DNA of 5,334 bases from Clostridiales bacterium (GTDB lineage Bacteria > Bacillota > Clostridia > Oscillospirales > QAMX01), in assembly GCA_003149835.1 (NCBI GenBank), contig QAMX01000012.1:1-5334 (forward strand), in the 5' to 3' direction. The notes under the pieces were generated by a model. It was not told the origin of the DNA and did not search any database. It saw only the letters and a list, made by a program, of their open reading frames with translations. This document shows positions 1 to 5,289 of this stretch, one piece after another; position 1 is the stretch's first letter, and each line of letters starts with the position of its first letter. Both the position numbers and the translations under genes were made by a program.

Positions 1-996
1 GACGCCGTGATCGGCGATCACGCGCGCAATCGCGATCAGAATCGTTTCCGAATCGGAGAGCTGGCCGATCACCTCGGCTTTTGTCATGCTGTAACCGACG
101 ATGCCGATCATCGTCGCAACCGCCAGAGAAATCACGACCCAGACCGTCGCGACGCGGCGGGACAGTTTGAGCTGCTTGGGGTCGCGGATCGCCATAAAGC
201 GCAGGAGGATGTGCGGCATGCCGAAATAGCCGAGCCCCCACGCGAGCGTGGAAAAAATCGTCAGCGCGCCGTAGGGCGCGGCGTCGCCGCCGCCGGGGCG
301 GAACTCGGTCATGCTCAGGTAGCCGGGCAGCGCCTTGGCGTTTTCAAACACCACGTCGAAGCCGCCGACCGAAACAACGCCGAAGCCGAGCACGCAGACG
401 ATCGCAATCGTCATGACGATGCTCTGCAAAAAGTCGGAGGTGCTCGCGGCGAGGAAGCCGCCGAGCGTGGTATACGCGACGATGACCGCCGCGCTGATGA
501 GCATGGCCGTGTGGTAATTCATATCGAAAAGCGAGGCGAACAGCTTGCCGCAGGCGGCGAAGCCCGACGCGGTATACGGCACGAAGAAGACGATGATGAC
601 CAGCGCCGCGCCGACGAGCAGGAGCTTTGAGCTGTCGCGCCAGCGGTTGGAAAAAAAGTCGGGAATGGTGTTCGCCTGAATCGCGTGGCTGTACCGGCGC
701 AGGCGCTTGGAGACGATCAGCCAGTTGACATAGGTGCCTACGGCGAGGCCGATGGCCGTCCACGCGGGGTCGGCGAGGCCGCTCAGATACGCAAGCCCCG
801 GCAGGCCCATCAGCAGCCAGCTGCTCATGTCGGACGCTTCGGCGCTCATCGCGGTCACAAACGGCCCGAGACGGCGGCCGCCGAGATAGAAATCATCGGT
901 GGTCTTATTTTTGCGGGAATACCAGACGCCGATGCCGACGACGACGGCCAGATAGACAATGATCGAAATGAGCATGCAGATTTCAGCGCTTGTCAT
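1..996 (-). CDS. putP: Sodium/proline symporter PutP (SSF family), C-terminal part beyond the window
   Basis: An Na+-coupled membrane importer of the sodium:solute symporter family, most like PutP, which brings proline into the cell. The 332 visible codons are open to the left edge, against about 500 residues in a full PutP, so roughly the last third is missing. The start at 996 has GGGAGG at 1006-1011, 9 nt upstream. Residues 39-45 read GGRRLGP and residues 51-67 read SAEASDMSSWLLMGLPG; this matches the PutP TM2 segment whose Ala/Asp/Met/Ser residues bind Na+ in the E. coli protein. Further family signatures are AYTTLGGFLA (174-183) followed by TSDFLQ (186-191), and WGLGYFGMPHILLRFMA (253-269). 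Hydrophobic segments lie near 6-26, 47-73, 75-95, 124-146, 163-183, 190-210, 244-262 and 282-302. The later Na+-site Ser/Thr residues would fall just past the edge. Substrate specificity is inferred from the motifs; another SSF solute is possible. Confidence 0.9.
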   Translation of the reverse strand, partial: MTSAEICMLISIIVYLAVVVGIGVWYSRKNKTTDDFYLGGRRLGPFVTAMSAEASDMSSWLLMGLPGLAYLSGLADPAWTAIGLAVGTYVNWLIVSKRLRRYSHAIQANTIPDFFSNRWRDSSKLLLVGAALVIIVFFVPYTASGFAACGKLFASLFDMNYHTAMLISAAVIVAYTTLGGFLAASTSDFLQSIVMTIAIVCVLGFGVVSVGGFDVVFENAKALPGYLSMTEFRPGGGDAAPYGALTIFSTLAWGLGYFGMPHILLRFMAIRDPKQLKLSRRVATVWVVISLAVATMIGIVGYSMTKAEVIGQLSDSETILIAIARVIADHGV

Positions 997-1078
997 GAAA
1001 CATTTCCTCCCATTAAAACGGAACGGAAGCGCGTTCAGCGCCCCGCCCTTTTTCTCTTTTTCAGTTTATTTCTTTAAA

Positions 1079-1107
1079 ATGATACCACAAAAAAGGGGTG
1101 GTGTCAA
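1079..1107 (-). promoter_or_regulatory. Promoter of the putP-like gene
   Basis: On the minus strand, TTGACA (1102-1107, a perfect sigma-A -35 box) and TATCAT (1079-1084, -10 box) are separated by exactly 17 bp. Transcription would start near 1072, giving a leader of about 75 nt. A 5-bp inverted repeat, ACCAC (1084-1088) and GTGGT (1098-1102), lies within the spacer. It could be a small operator or could be chance. Only the box matches are seen directly. Confidence 0.8.
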
Positions 1108-1152
1108 CAAAACCGCGCAAAAAAGGGGAAAACGGGGAAAAAACGGAGGAAA
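1086..1152. other. A/G-rich low-complexity tract
   Basis: The plus strand is almost purely purine here, with irregular runs of A5-7 alternating with GGGG (for example AAAACGGGGAAAAAACGG around 1130-1147). It overlaps the upstream edge of the symporter promoter and contains no plausible gene. The minus-strand equivalent is a pyrimidine tract. It could affect DNA bending or local melting near the promoter, but no function can be assigned. Confidence 0.5.
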
Positions 1153-1178
1153 GACCCCGCCTTTCAGAGCGGTTCAGT

Positions 1179-1201
1179 AAAACGACAGCAGCCTGTCCGT
1201 T
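1179..1201 (-). terminator. Weak intrinsic terminator candidate downstream of the ATPase gene
   Basis: On the minus strand, AACGGACAG (1193-1201) pairs with CTGTCGTT (1181-1188): a 5-bp stem GACAG/CTGTC, a bulged G, then 3 more pairs, closed by a GCTG loop. It is followed by a short TTTT (1179-1182). It lies about 110 nt past the ATPase stop and before the symporter promoter, the right place for the end of that transcript. The stem and U-run are both short, so efficiency is doubtful. Confidence 0.4.
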
Positions 1202-1314
1202 CATCGTGTCATAGAGTCAATTGGCGGGGAGTCATGCCGATACGGTTGCAGCCGATGTCCACCGGACTTGTCCGGTACATAGACATCCAACTGACGGTAT
1301 CCATCCTGATTCAT
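1201..1314 (-). CDS. Candidate 37-codon small ORF overlapping the ATPase stop
   Basis: I do not recognise this product. The ORF starts at ATG 1314 and ends at TGA 1201-1203. Its start overlaps the ATPase stop as ATGA, the layout of translational coupling, and GAGGG at 1321-1325 sits 6 nt upstream of the ATG. The peptide begins MNQDGYRQLDVYVPDKSGG and ends with SMTR. It is polar, with no signal or membrane segment. Against it: the region is dominated by an imperfect palindrome (1239-1301). A second frame, the ATPase's own frame beyond its stop, is also open from ATG 1304 to TGA 1209-1211 (31 codons, ending RIGMTPRQLTL). Either frame could be a real small protein, a remnant of a longer gene, or chance. 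Confidence 0.25.
   Translation of the reverse strand: MNQDGYRQLDVYVPDKSGGHRLQPYRHDSPPIDSMTR
1239..1301 (-). repeat. 63-nt composite imperfect hairpin just after the ATPase stop
   Basis: Nested inverted repeats share one centre. The outer arms are GATAC (1239-1243) and GTATC (1297-1301). Next come CAG (1249-1251) and CTG (1291-1293), then GATGTC (1254-1259) and GACATC (1282-1287). The innermost is the perfect ACCGGAC (1261-1267), TT, GTCCGGT (1270-1276). In minus-strand RNA the CAG/CTG step extends with two G-U pairs, giving one long stem with small bulges. No U-run follows, so it is not a classical terminator. It may protect the 3' end of the mRNA, or be a remnant of a mobile or repetitive element. 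Confidence 0.55.
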
Positions 1315-2630
1315 CTCTTTCCCTCGCTATCGGTCACAGCCTTAAGCTGATCGATCGCATAAAGCGGCAGATTGACGAGCCATTCTTCTTTTTTATAGTC
1401 CGCCATCGATGTACGGACAGAAACTTCAGGTGAAAATTTCTCTTGATAGGTTTTCAGGCTCTTGGCTTTGAGATTTACCTCTGCCTTTACTTCAACAGGA
1501 ACGACCTGCTCGCCTGTATCAACGACAAAGTCAACCTCGCAGGTACCCCTGTCGTTGGTGTAATAGTAAATACCGAAATCCTCGATGGTTTTTAATTGCT
1601 GACAAACATACTGCTCTGTAAGAGCGCCTTTGAACTCGACAAAAAGGTCATTGCCGTCAAGCAGAGTCCGCTGACGAAGCCCCGCCATACATCCCAGAAG
1701 CCCGACATCTACTACAAACAGCTTAAATGCCTTCAAGTCTTCATACGCCCGCAGCGGAATGCCTGCTGCATTCACGCGGCTGACCTTATGCACAAGACCG
1801 CAATCGCTGAGCCACATCATTGCAGTCTCATACTCCTTCGCGCGTGCGCCTTCACGCACCAGACCGTAGATAAACTTTTTGTTCTCTCTGGCCAATTGAG
1901 AAGGAATGCTGTTCCACAGCATACGAAGCCTCGGAACCATTTCATTTGGAGCGTGCTTGGAAAAATCCTGTTCGTAAGCCGCGAGGATTCGCTTTTGAAT
2001 TTCACGCACCTCGTTAAAGTCTTTGTTCTCTGCGAAGCTTTGCACCGCTTCAGGCATACCGCCCACAAAGTAATAATGCTTCAAGGCGTCAAGATATGTT
2101 TGCTTAAAGCTTGTGATCATTTGGAAGTCCTGTTTATCAAGAAGCTCCGCAAAGCGCTCCTTATCGGTTGCCATCAAAAACTCCTTGAAAGAAAGAGGAT
2201 AGAGTTTTAAGAACTCAACTTTTCCTACCGGGAAAGATGTGCCTTGATGTAAAGCGATGCCAAGCAAAGAGCCTGCACATACAATGTGATATTGCGGTGC
2301 ATTTTCATAAAAATATTTAAGAGATGCCAGCGCTCTCGGAACCTCCTGTACTTCGTCAAAAATCAGCAAAGTATCGTTCGGATCGATTTTGCGGCCTGCA
2401 TACAGCTCCAAACCCATGATTAAACGGTCAGTATCCAAATCAGAAGCAAATAATTCCGCCATTCTGGAATTAGAGTCAAAGTTGATATATACAGTATCCG
2501 CATACGCCTGTTGGCCGAACTCTTTCATCAGCCAAGTCTTACCAACCTGACGGGCTCCTTCGATAATCAAAGGCTTACGGCGTTTGCTTTGTTTCCATTT
2601 CAATAGCCTTTCGATAGCAATTCGATACAT
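1311..2630 (-). CDS. AAA+ ATPase with DUF4143 C-terminal region (COG1373-type), function unknown
   Basis: A predicted cytoplasmic ATP-binding protein of the AAA_14/DUF4143 family, 439 residues and full length for that family. Walker A is GARQVGKT (25-32), Walker B is LLIFDEVQ (88-95) with D92-E93, and AGSLLG (119-124) sits in the sensor region. Family hallmarks follow: LYPLSFKEFL (143-152), GGMPEAV (190-196), YEQDFSKHA (219-227), ARAKEYETAMMWLSDCGL (262-279) and KLFVVDVGLLG (303-313). The end holds CEVDF (364-368) and VPVEVKA (377-383), which resembles a PD-(D/E)XK nuclease core (D367, E380, K382). Whether it cuts DNA is unknown. The start at 2630 has GGAGGT at 2637-2642, 6 nt upstream. A sample line (2401-2460) is 25/60 G+C, against 39/60 at 421-480 in the symporter and 35/60 at 4081-4140 in the SLH gene, suggesting transfer. 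The family's biological role is not established. Confidence 0.9.
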   Translation of the reverse strand: MYRIAIERLLKWKQSKRRKPLIIEGARQVGKTWLMKEFGQQAYADTVYINFDSNSRMAELFASDLDTDRLIMGLELYAGRKIDPNDTLLIFDEVQEVPRALASLKYFYENAPQYHIVCAGSLLGIALHQGTSFPVGKVEFLKLYPLSFKEFLMATDKERFAELLDKQDFQMITSFKQTYLDALKHYYFVGGMPEAVQSFAENKDFNEVREIQKRILAAYEQDFSKHAPNEMVPRLRMLWNSIPSQLARENKKFIYGLVREGARAKEYETAMMWLSDCGLVHKVSRVNAAGIPLRAYEDLKAFKLFVVDVGLLGCMAGLRQRTLLDGNDLFVEFKGALTEQYVCQQLKTIEDFGIYYYTNDRGTCEVDFVVDTGEQVVPVEVKAEVNLKAKSLKTYQEKFSPEVSVRTSMADYKKEEWLVNLPLYAIDQLKAVTDSEGKR

Positions 2631-2661
2631 ATCTGCACCTCCGTTATGATCATACAGATAT

Positions 2662-2690
2662 AGTATAGCACATCATCACAAAAAATACAA
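2662..2690 (-). promoter_or_regulatory. Promoter of the ATPase gene (extended -10)
   Basis: On the minus strand, TTGTAT (2685-2690) and TATACT (2662-2667) are separated by 17 bp. The -10 box is preceded by TGC (2668-2670), making an extended -10. Transcription would start near 2655, about 25 nt before the ATG, so the leader is short and holds little besides the GGAGGT site. This makes the gene an independent transcription unit rather than a read-through from the SLH gene. Confidence 0.75.
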
Positions 2691-2768
2691 TGAATTTATG
2701 GGAAATCACTACACTTTTTACAGGGAATAAAGTCGTTTCGTGACAAGTTTTTTCGGGGCTTTTTTGTT

Positions 2769-2808
2769 TGCCTGACGTAGGCAGGCTTGGGAGGGCGCCT
2801 CTGTCAGG
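2769..2808. repeat. Inverted-repeat region with two mutually exclusive hairpins
   Basis: A short hairpin, TGCCT (2769-2773) with AGGCA (2779-2783) and loop GACGT, competes with a longer one. The longer one pairs CCTGAC (2771-2776) with GTCAGG (2803-2808) and AGGC (2779-2782) with GCCT (2797-2800), separated by a 2x2 internal loop. On the plus strand a U-rich stretch follows. No gene is seen that it would control, so it may be a terminator remnant or a dispersed repeat. Confidence 0.4.
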
Positions 2809-2874
2809 TCTTTGTTATTTCATTTCGTGTTATTTAAAGAGGGGGCGGGGCGCAGAGAAAAATTCAGATCGTAG

Positions 2875-2896
2875 GGGCGCACCTATGTGTGCGCCC
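2875..2896 (+). repeat. 22-nt hairpin repeat, copy 1
   Basis: GGGCGCAC (2875-2882), loop CTATGT, GTGCGCCC (2889-2896): a perfect 8-bp stem. It matches copy 2 at 2926-2947, read on the other strand, at 19 of 22 positions. The short palindromic form and the intergenic site resemble REP/BIME-type dispersed repeats. I recall similar GTAGGGGCG...CGCCC sequences from gut Clostridia, but a genome search is needed to confirm that. Confidence 0.7.
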
Positions 2897-2925
2897 GCCC
2901 CGCCGCCGTGCGGAGATCTTTTTGC

Positions 2926-2947
2926 GGGCGGACACACAGGTCCGCCC
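2926..2947 (-). repeat. 22-nt hairpin repeat, copy 2 (inverted)
   Basis: Read on the minus strand this is GGGCGGAC, loop CTGTGT, GTCCGCCC: again a perfect 8-bp stem. Compared with copy 1, stem positions 6 and 17, which pair with each other, are both swapped (C-G becomes G-C), so the pairing is kept. The third difference is in the loop. The two copies are in opposite orientation, 29 nt apart, as in a BIME-like doublet. Confidence 0.7.
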
Positions 2948-3011
2948 TGTCTGACGCCCCGCTTTTTAGGCTTCTCTGTTATTTGTCCGGCGGCATTCTC
3001 TGCCGGATTGG

Positions 3012-3049
3012 AAAAAAATGCGCCCCGCGGGAAATCCCGCGGGGCGCAT
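3012..3049 (-). terminator. Strong rho-independent terminator of the SLH gene
   Basis: A perfect 14-bp stem runs from 3036-3049 to 3018-3031 (ATGCGCCCCGCGGG on one arm) with a 4-nt ATTT loop on the minus strand. A run of seven T follows on the minus strand (3012-3018). It lies 31 nt past the SLH stop codon. On the plus strand the stem is followed by GGGG and TTTTT (3054-3058), so weak action in the opposite direction is possible. Confidence 0.93.
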
Positions 3050-3080
3050 GGGGTTTTTGCTTAGGTTTTTGCTGGGGAAA

Positions 3081-5126
3081 TTACTCGCCGATGTCGTAAA
3101 GGACGATGACCGCATGCTGCGAAATCGCAACACTCAGAGCGCCCTTGTAGATGTTCTTGCCATCCAGTTTGGCGCTATCGCCGATAACGACCAAGTTATT
3201 CACGTCGAAGACCGTATTGGTCTGCACATCATAACCAATCAGCGTCTTGCCAGTCAAGCTGACAGTACGATCAGCAGAAGCCTTATTCAGAGTAATCTCG
3301 CCAAGAGCCGTTACAAACTGCTTCACGGCGTAACCATCCGAGAAGTTACTGTCAAGCGTCAGCGTCATGTCGCCCTTCTTGACGTCGCCGTCATCCGCAT
3401 CAGCATAGTCGATGACATAAACTTTGCCAACCGCCAGACCTGTAATCGCGTCAGCTTTGGCTGTAAGCTGCGTCAGCGCACCGTCAACGATCGCATCCAT
3501 CGTGACATACTCAATGCCGCCGGAGTAAGAGGACACATAGTCCAGAACAACCGCAATGGAAACATCCTGGCTTACCTGCGAATCCAGACCGATAATCTTG
3601 TCTTCAAAGACAAGGATGTTCTTACCGGTGCCAGCAAGCGCGTTATAGAGCGTCTCGTCCGTGATGTTCTGATAATCCTTGCTATACACGAACGCACTCG
3701 CAACATCCGCTACGTTGATCGCCGTGCTGCCGTCAACAGTGAAGGAATAGACCGCGTTGACACCGGAGCCCTTCTTCGTGGCGCTGAGCTTCGAAATATC
3801 AACAATCTTCGGGAACCCGACGATTTCCGCCGTGTCACCGTTCAGAGAAACCGCAAGCCACGTGTTGTTCGGGAGCTCGTTGATCAACTCCGGAACATAA
3901 ACCGTGACACCGTCGGGCAGGGTGACCTGATATTTGCCCGTGAGAACTTTTCCGTCAACTTCCGGTTTTACAACAACATTCGCCGTATTCACAAACACGA
4001 CCGGGTTGTAAACAATGGAAATGATCTTCTTGCCGGAGTTAACAATGACCGTCGCGTTCTGGAAATCAAAGCCAGTTCTGTTCGCTTCGACGTCCAGCCA
4101 GCCGTACAGATTCGTCTTGGTGCCAGCGGCGTTTTTCTCCGTGCCGATCTCGATGTTCTCTTCGTCGATAGCGCCGTTCTGGAAGACATAAGCGCTATAT
4201 TTAGACAGATCCGCTTTTTTGACAATTACGTCGCTGCCGACTTTCAGCTCGCCGTCTTTGATGACGATCGCGCCGATCGTGGTGTCAATAGAGGTGCTGT
4301 TGACAACTTTGATCGTGGAAACGATCTCTTTGTCTTCCATGGAGAACTCGACTTCTTTGCCGATGTAATCCGCGACTTTCAGGTCGCCGATCGGGTACAG
4401 CGTACCATCAGCCAGTTCGAAGTAATCGACCTTATCCTTTGTCTCGGTGCCAACAACGATGTCGTTCATCTTGTCGGCGACTTTGAATTTCGCTTTATTC
4501 GTGCTAACGGCGTTGTAGATCATAACCGCAACGTCTTCACGAGTGATGTTGGCCTTGAAATCGGAGATATCAAGATCCTCAAAGAGCTTGTTGGTGATAC
4601 CGTCAGCAACCGCGTTGTTGAACCACTTCGGGCCTTCGTAACGGTTGTACTCGACATCGCCGACCTTGTAGGTGTTGTTAGCATTCTCCATACCCATCGC
4701 GCGGAGCAGAACGATCGCGGCCTGGACATACGAGAGGTTGCCGAGGGCGTTGATCTGCTTCTGGTCGTTGCCGATGAAGATGTTCTGGATGTAGGCATAG
4801 CCCATGTAGTTTTTGCTCCAGTTCGGAACCTTCGCCGCGTCGGTGAAAACCGACAGGAAGCCGCCGTAGTAGGATGCAACATCCAGACCGACTTCTTTCA
4901 GCGCGTACATAATCTTGGACATTTCATCCCGGGTCAACAGACCTTTCGGGTTGAATTCGCCCTTGTCGTTGCCCTGCATGACAGCCCAGTCATACACAGC
5001 ATAGACAGCTTCTGCTTTGTCTTCGTCAATGGCCGCGTCGTCTTTGTACTCGAAAGCGCCGACGAACATCGTCAGAACCATCGCGACAGCAAGAACCATT
5101 GAAAGAAGCTTTGCAAACTTTTTCAT
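3081..5126 (-). CDS. Secreted SLH-domain protein, likely S-layer or cell-surface protein
   Basis: A 681-residue exported protein predicted to anchor to secondary cell-wall polymer through SLH repeats. Residues 1-24 form a signal peptide: KK at 2-3, a hydrophobic core at 7-22, and probable cleavage after VGA (22-24). SLH 1 spans about 27-80 (GNDKGEFNP 52-60, LLTRDE 63-68). SLH 2 spans about 93-145, with a weak version of the motif. SLH 3 spans about 166-208 (ITREDVAVMIYNAV 194-207). The TRxE-like motif, which contacts the wall polymer in known SLH proteins, is kept in repeats 1 and 3 only. The remaining 470 residues are rich in Val, Ile, Asp, Thr and Gly with beta-strand-like alternation; I recognise no domain. 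There is no cysteine and one histidine, near the C-terminus. The ATG at 5126 has AGGAGG (5136-5141) 9 nt upstream. Strong promoter, strong terminator and narrow codon use suggest abundant expression. The substrate or structural role of the C-terminal region is unknown. Confidence 0.9.
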   Translation of the reverse strand: MKKFAKLLSMVLAVAMVLTMFVGAFEYKDDAAIDEDKAEAVYAVYDWAVMQGNDKGEFNPKGLLTRDEMSKIMYALKEVGLDVASYYGGFLSVFTDAAKVPNWSKNYMGYAYIQNIFIGNDQKQINALGNLSYVQAAIVLLRAMGMENANNTYKVGDVEYNRYEGPKWFNNAVADGITNKLFEDLDISDFKANITREDVAVMIYNAVSTNKAKFKVADKMNDIVVGTETKDKVDYFELADGTLYPIGDLKVADYIGKEVEFSMEDKEIVSTIKVVNSTSIDTTIGAIVIKDGELKVGSDVIVKKADLSKYSAYVFQNGAIDEENIEIGTEKNAAGTKTNLYGWLDVEANRTGFDFQNATVIVNSGKKIISIVYNPVVFVNTANVVVKPEVDGKVLTGKYQVTLPDGVTVYVPELINELPNNTWLAVSLNGDTAEIVGFPKIVDISKLSATKKGSGVNAVYSFTVDGSTAINVADVASAFVYSKDYQNITDETLYNALAGTGKNILVFEDKIIGLDSQVSQDVSIAVVLDYVSSYSGGIEYVTMDAIVDGALTQLTAKADAITGLAVGKVYVIDYADADDGDVKKGDMTLTLDSNFSDGYAVKQFVTALGEITLNKASADRTVSLTGKTLIGYDVQTNTVFDVNNLVVIGDSAKLDGKNIYKGALSVAISQHAVIVLYDIGE

Positions 5127-5151
5127 TGCTGTTTTCCTCCTAAATTTTTTT

Positions 5152-5168
5152 GGGAGTCGTTTTCTCCC
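5152..5168 (-). promoter_or_regulatory. Stem-loop in the SLH gene 5' leader
   Basis: On the minus strand, GGGAG (5164-5168), a 7-nt loop and CTCCC (5152-5156) form a 5-bp GC-rich stem. It would begin about 8 nt from the predicted transcription start near 5176, with A-rich sequence and the AGGAGG site following. A stem near the 5' end can stabilise mRNA, which suits an abundant surface protein. This role is inferred. Confidence 0.45.
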
Positions 5169-5182
5169 TGTTTACAGTCAAG

Positions 5183-5211
5183 AGTATACCTCCCTTTGCA
5201 GGAAAAATCAA
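5183..5211 (-). promoter_or_regulatory. Promoter of the SLH gene
   Basis: On the minus strand, TTGATT (5206-5211) and TATACT (5183-5188) are separated by 17 bp. Transcription would start near 5176, leaving a leader of about 50 nt that contains a stem-loop and the AGGAGG site. The spacer contains GGGAGG directly before the -10 box. It is not a ribosome site in this transcript. Confidence 0.8.
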
Positions 5212-5289
5212 GGGGTTTTCCCAACGTGTAACAAAAGTGAAACAATCTCCCTCGGGAGGAAATACGCGGCGGCGGGGTTCTCTCCCTCC

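Larger units (their letters stand above)
2691..3011. other. Gene-free intergenic stretch carrying hairpins and repeats
   Basis: No convincing coding region is seen on either strand. The short plus-strand frames here lack ribosome sites and run through the repeats. The stretch holds the 2769-2808 hairpin, the two inverted hairpin repeats (2875-2896 and 2926-2947), three copies of TGTTATTT (2813-2820, 2828-2835, 2977-2984), and a small TCCGGC/GCCGGA stem (2986-2991 with 3002-3007) just beyond the SLH-gene terminator. CGGGGCTTTTTT near 2755-2766 looks like the right half of a terminator but has no matching left arm. Confidence 0.6.

Noticed and set aside
997..1003. An alternative ATG at 1003 for the symporter
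   Set aside because: It is in another frame and reaches TGA after six codons. ATG 996 is in frame with the SSF protein and has the better spacing from GGGAGG.
7..1077. Plus-strand open frames opposite the symporter gene
   Set aside because: Products are rich in Arg, Ala, Asp and His, as expected from antisense of GC-rich membrane-protein codons. The minus strand encodes clear SSF motifs.
1596..2210. A 204-codon plus-strand frame inside the ATPase gene
   Set aside because: Also in codon register with the minus-strand gene, with no ribosome site or domain. The ATPase reading with Walker A and B motifs is decisive.
2745..2768. CGGGGCTTTTTT as a plus-strand terminator
   Set aside because: No GCCCCG left arm precedes it within hairpin distance, and no plus-strand gene ends nearby.
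2769..2984. CRISPR-like array, suggested by several short repeats close together
   Set aside because: Only two hairpin copies exist, in opposite orientation, with no regular spacer length and no cas gene in the window.
2768..3099. Two plus-strand frames of 98 and 70 codons in the gap before the SLH gene
   Set aside because: They run through the hairpin repeats and the terminator, lack good ribosome sites, and have Pro/Cys/Arg/Gly-rich products typical of translated GC-rich palindromes.
3018..5102. A 694-codon open frame on the plus strand opposite the SLH gene
   Set aside because: It is in codon-on-codon register with the SLH gene and exists because that gene lacks TTA, CTA and TCA codons. 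Its product is Arg/Asp/Asn/Val-rich without domain character, it starts inside the SLH terminator, and it has no ribosome site.
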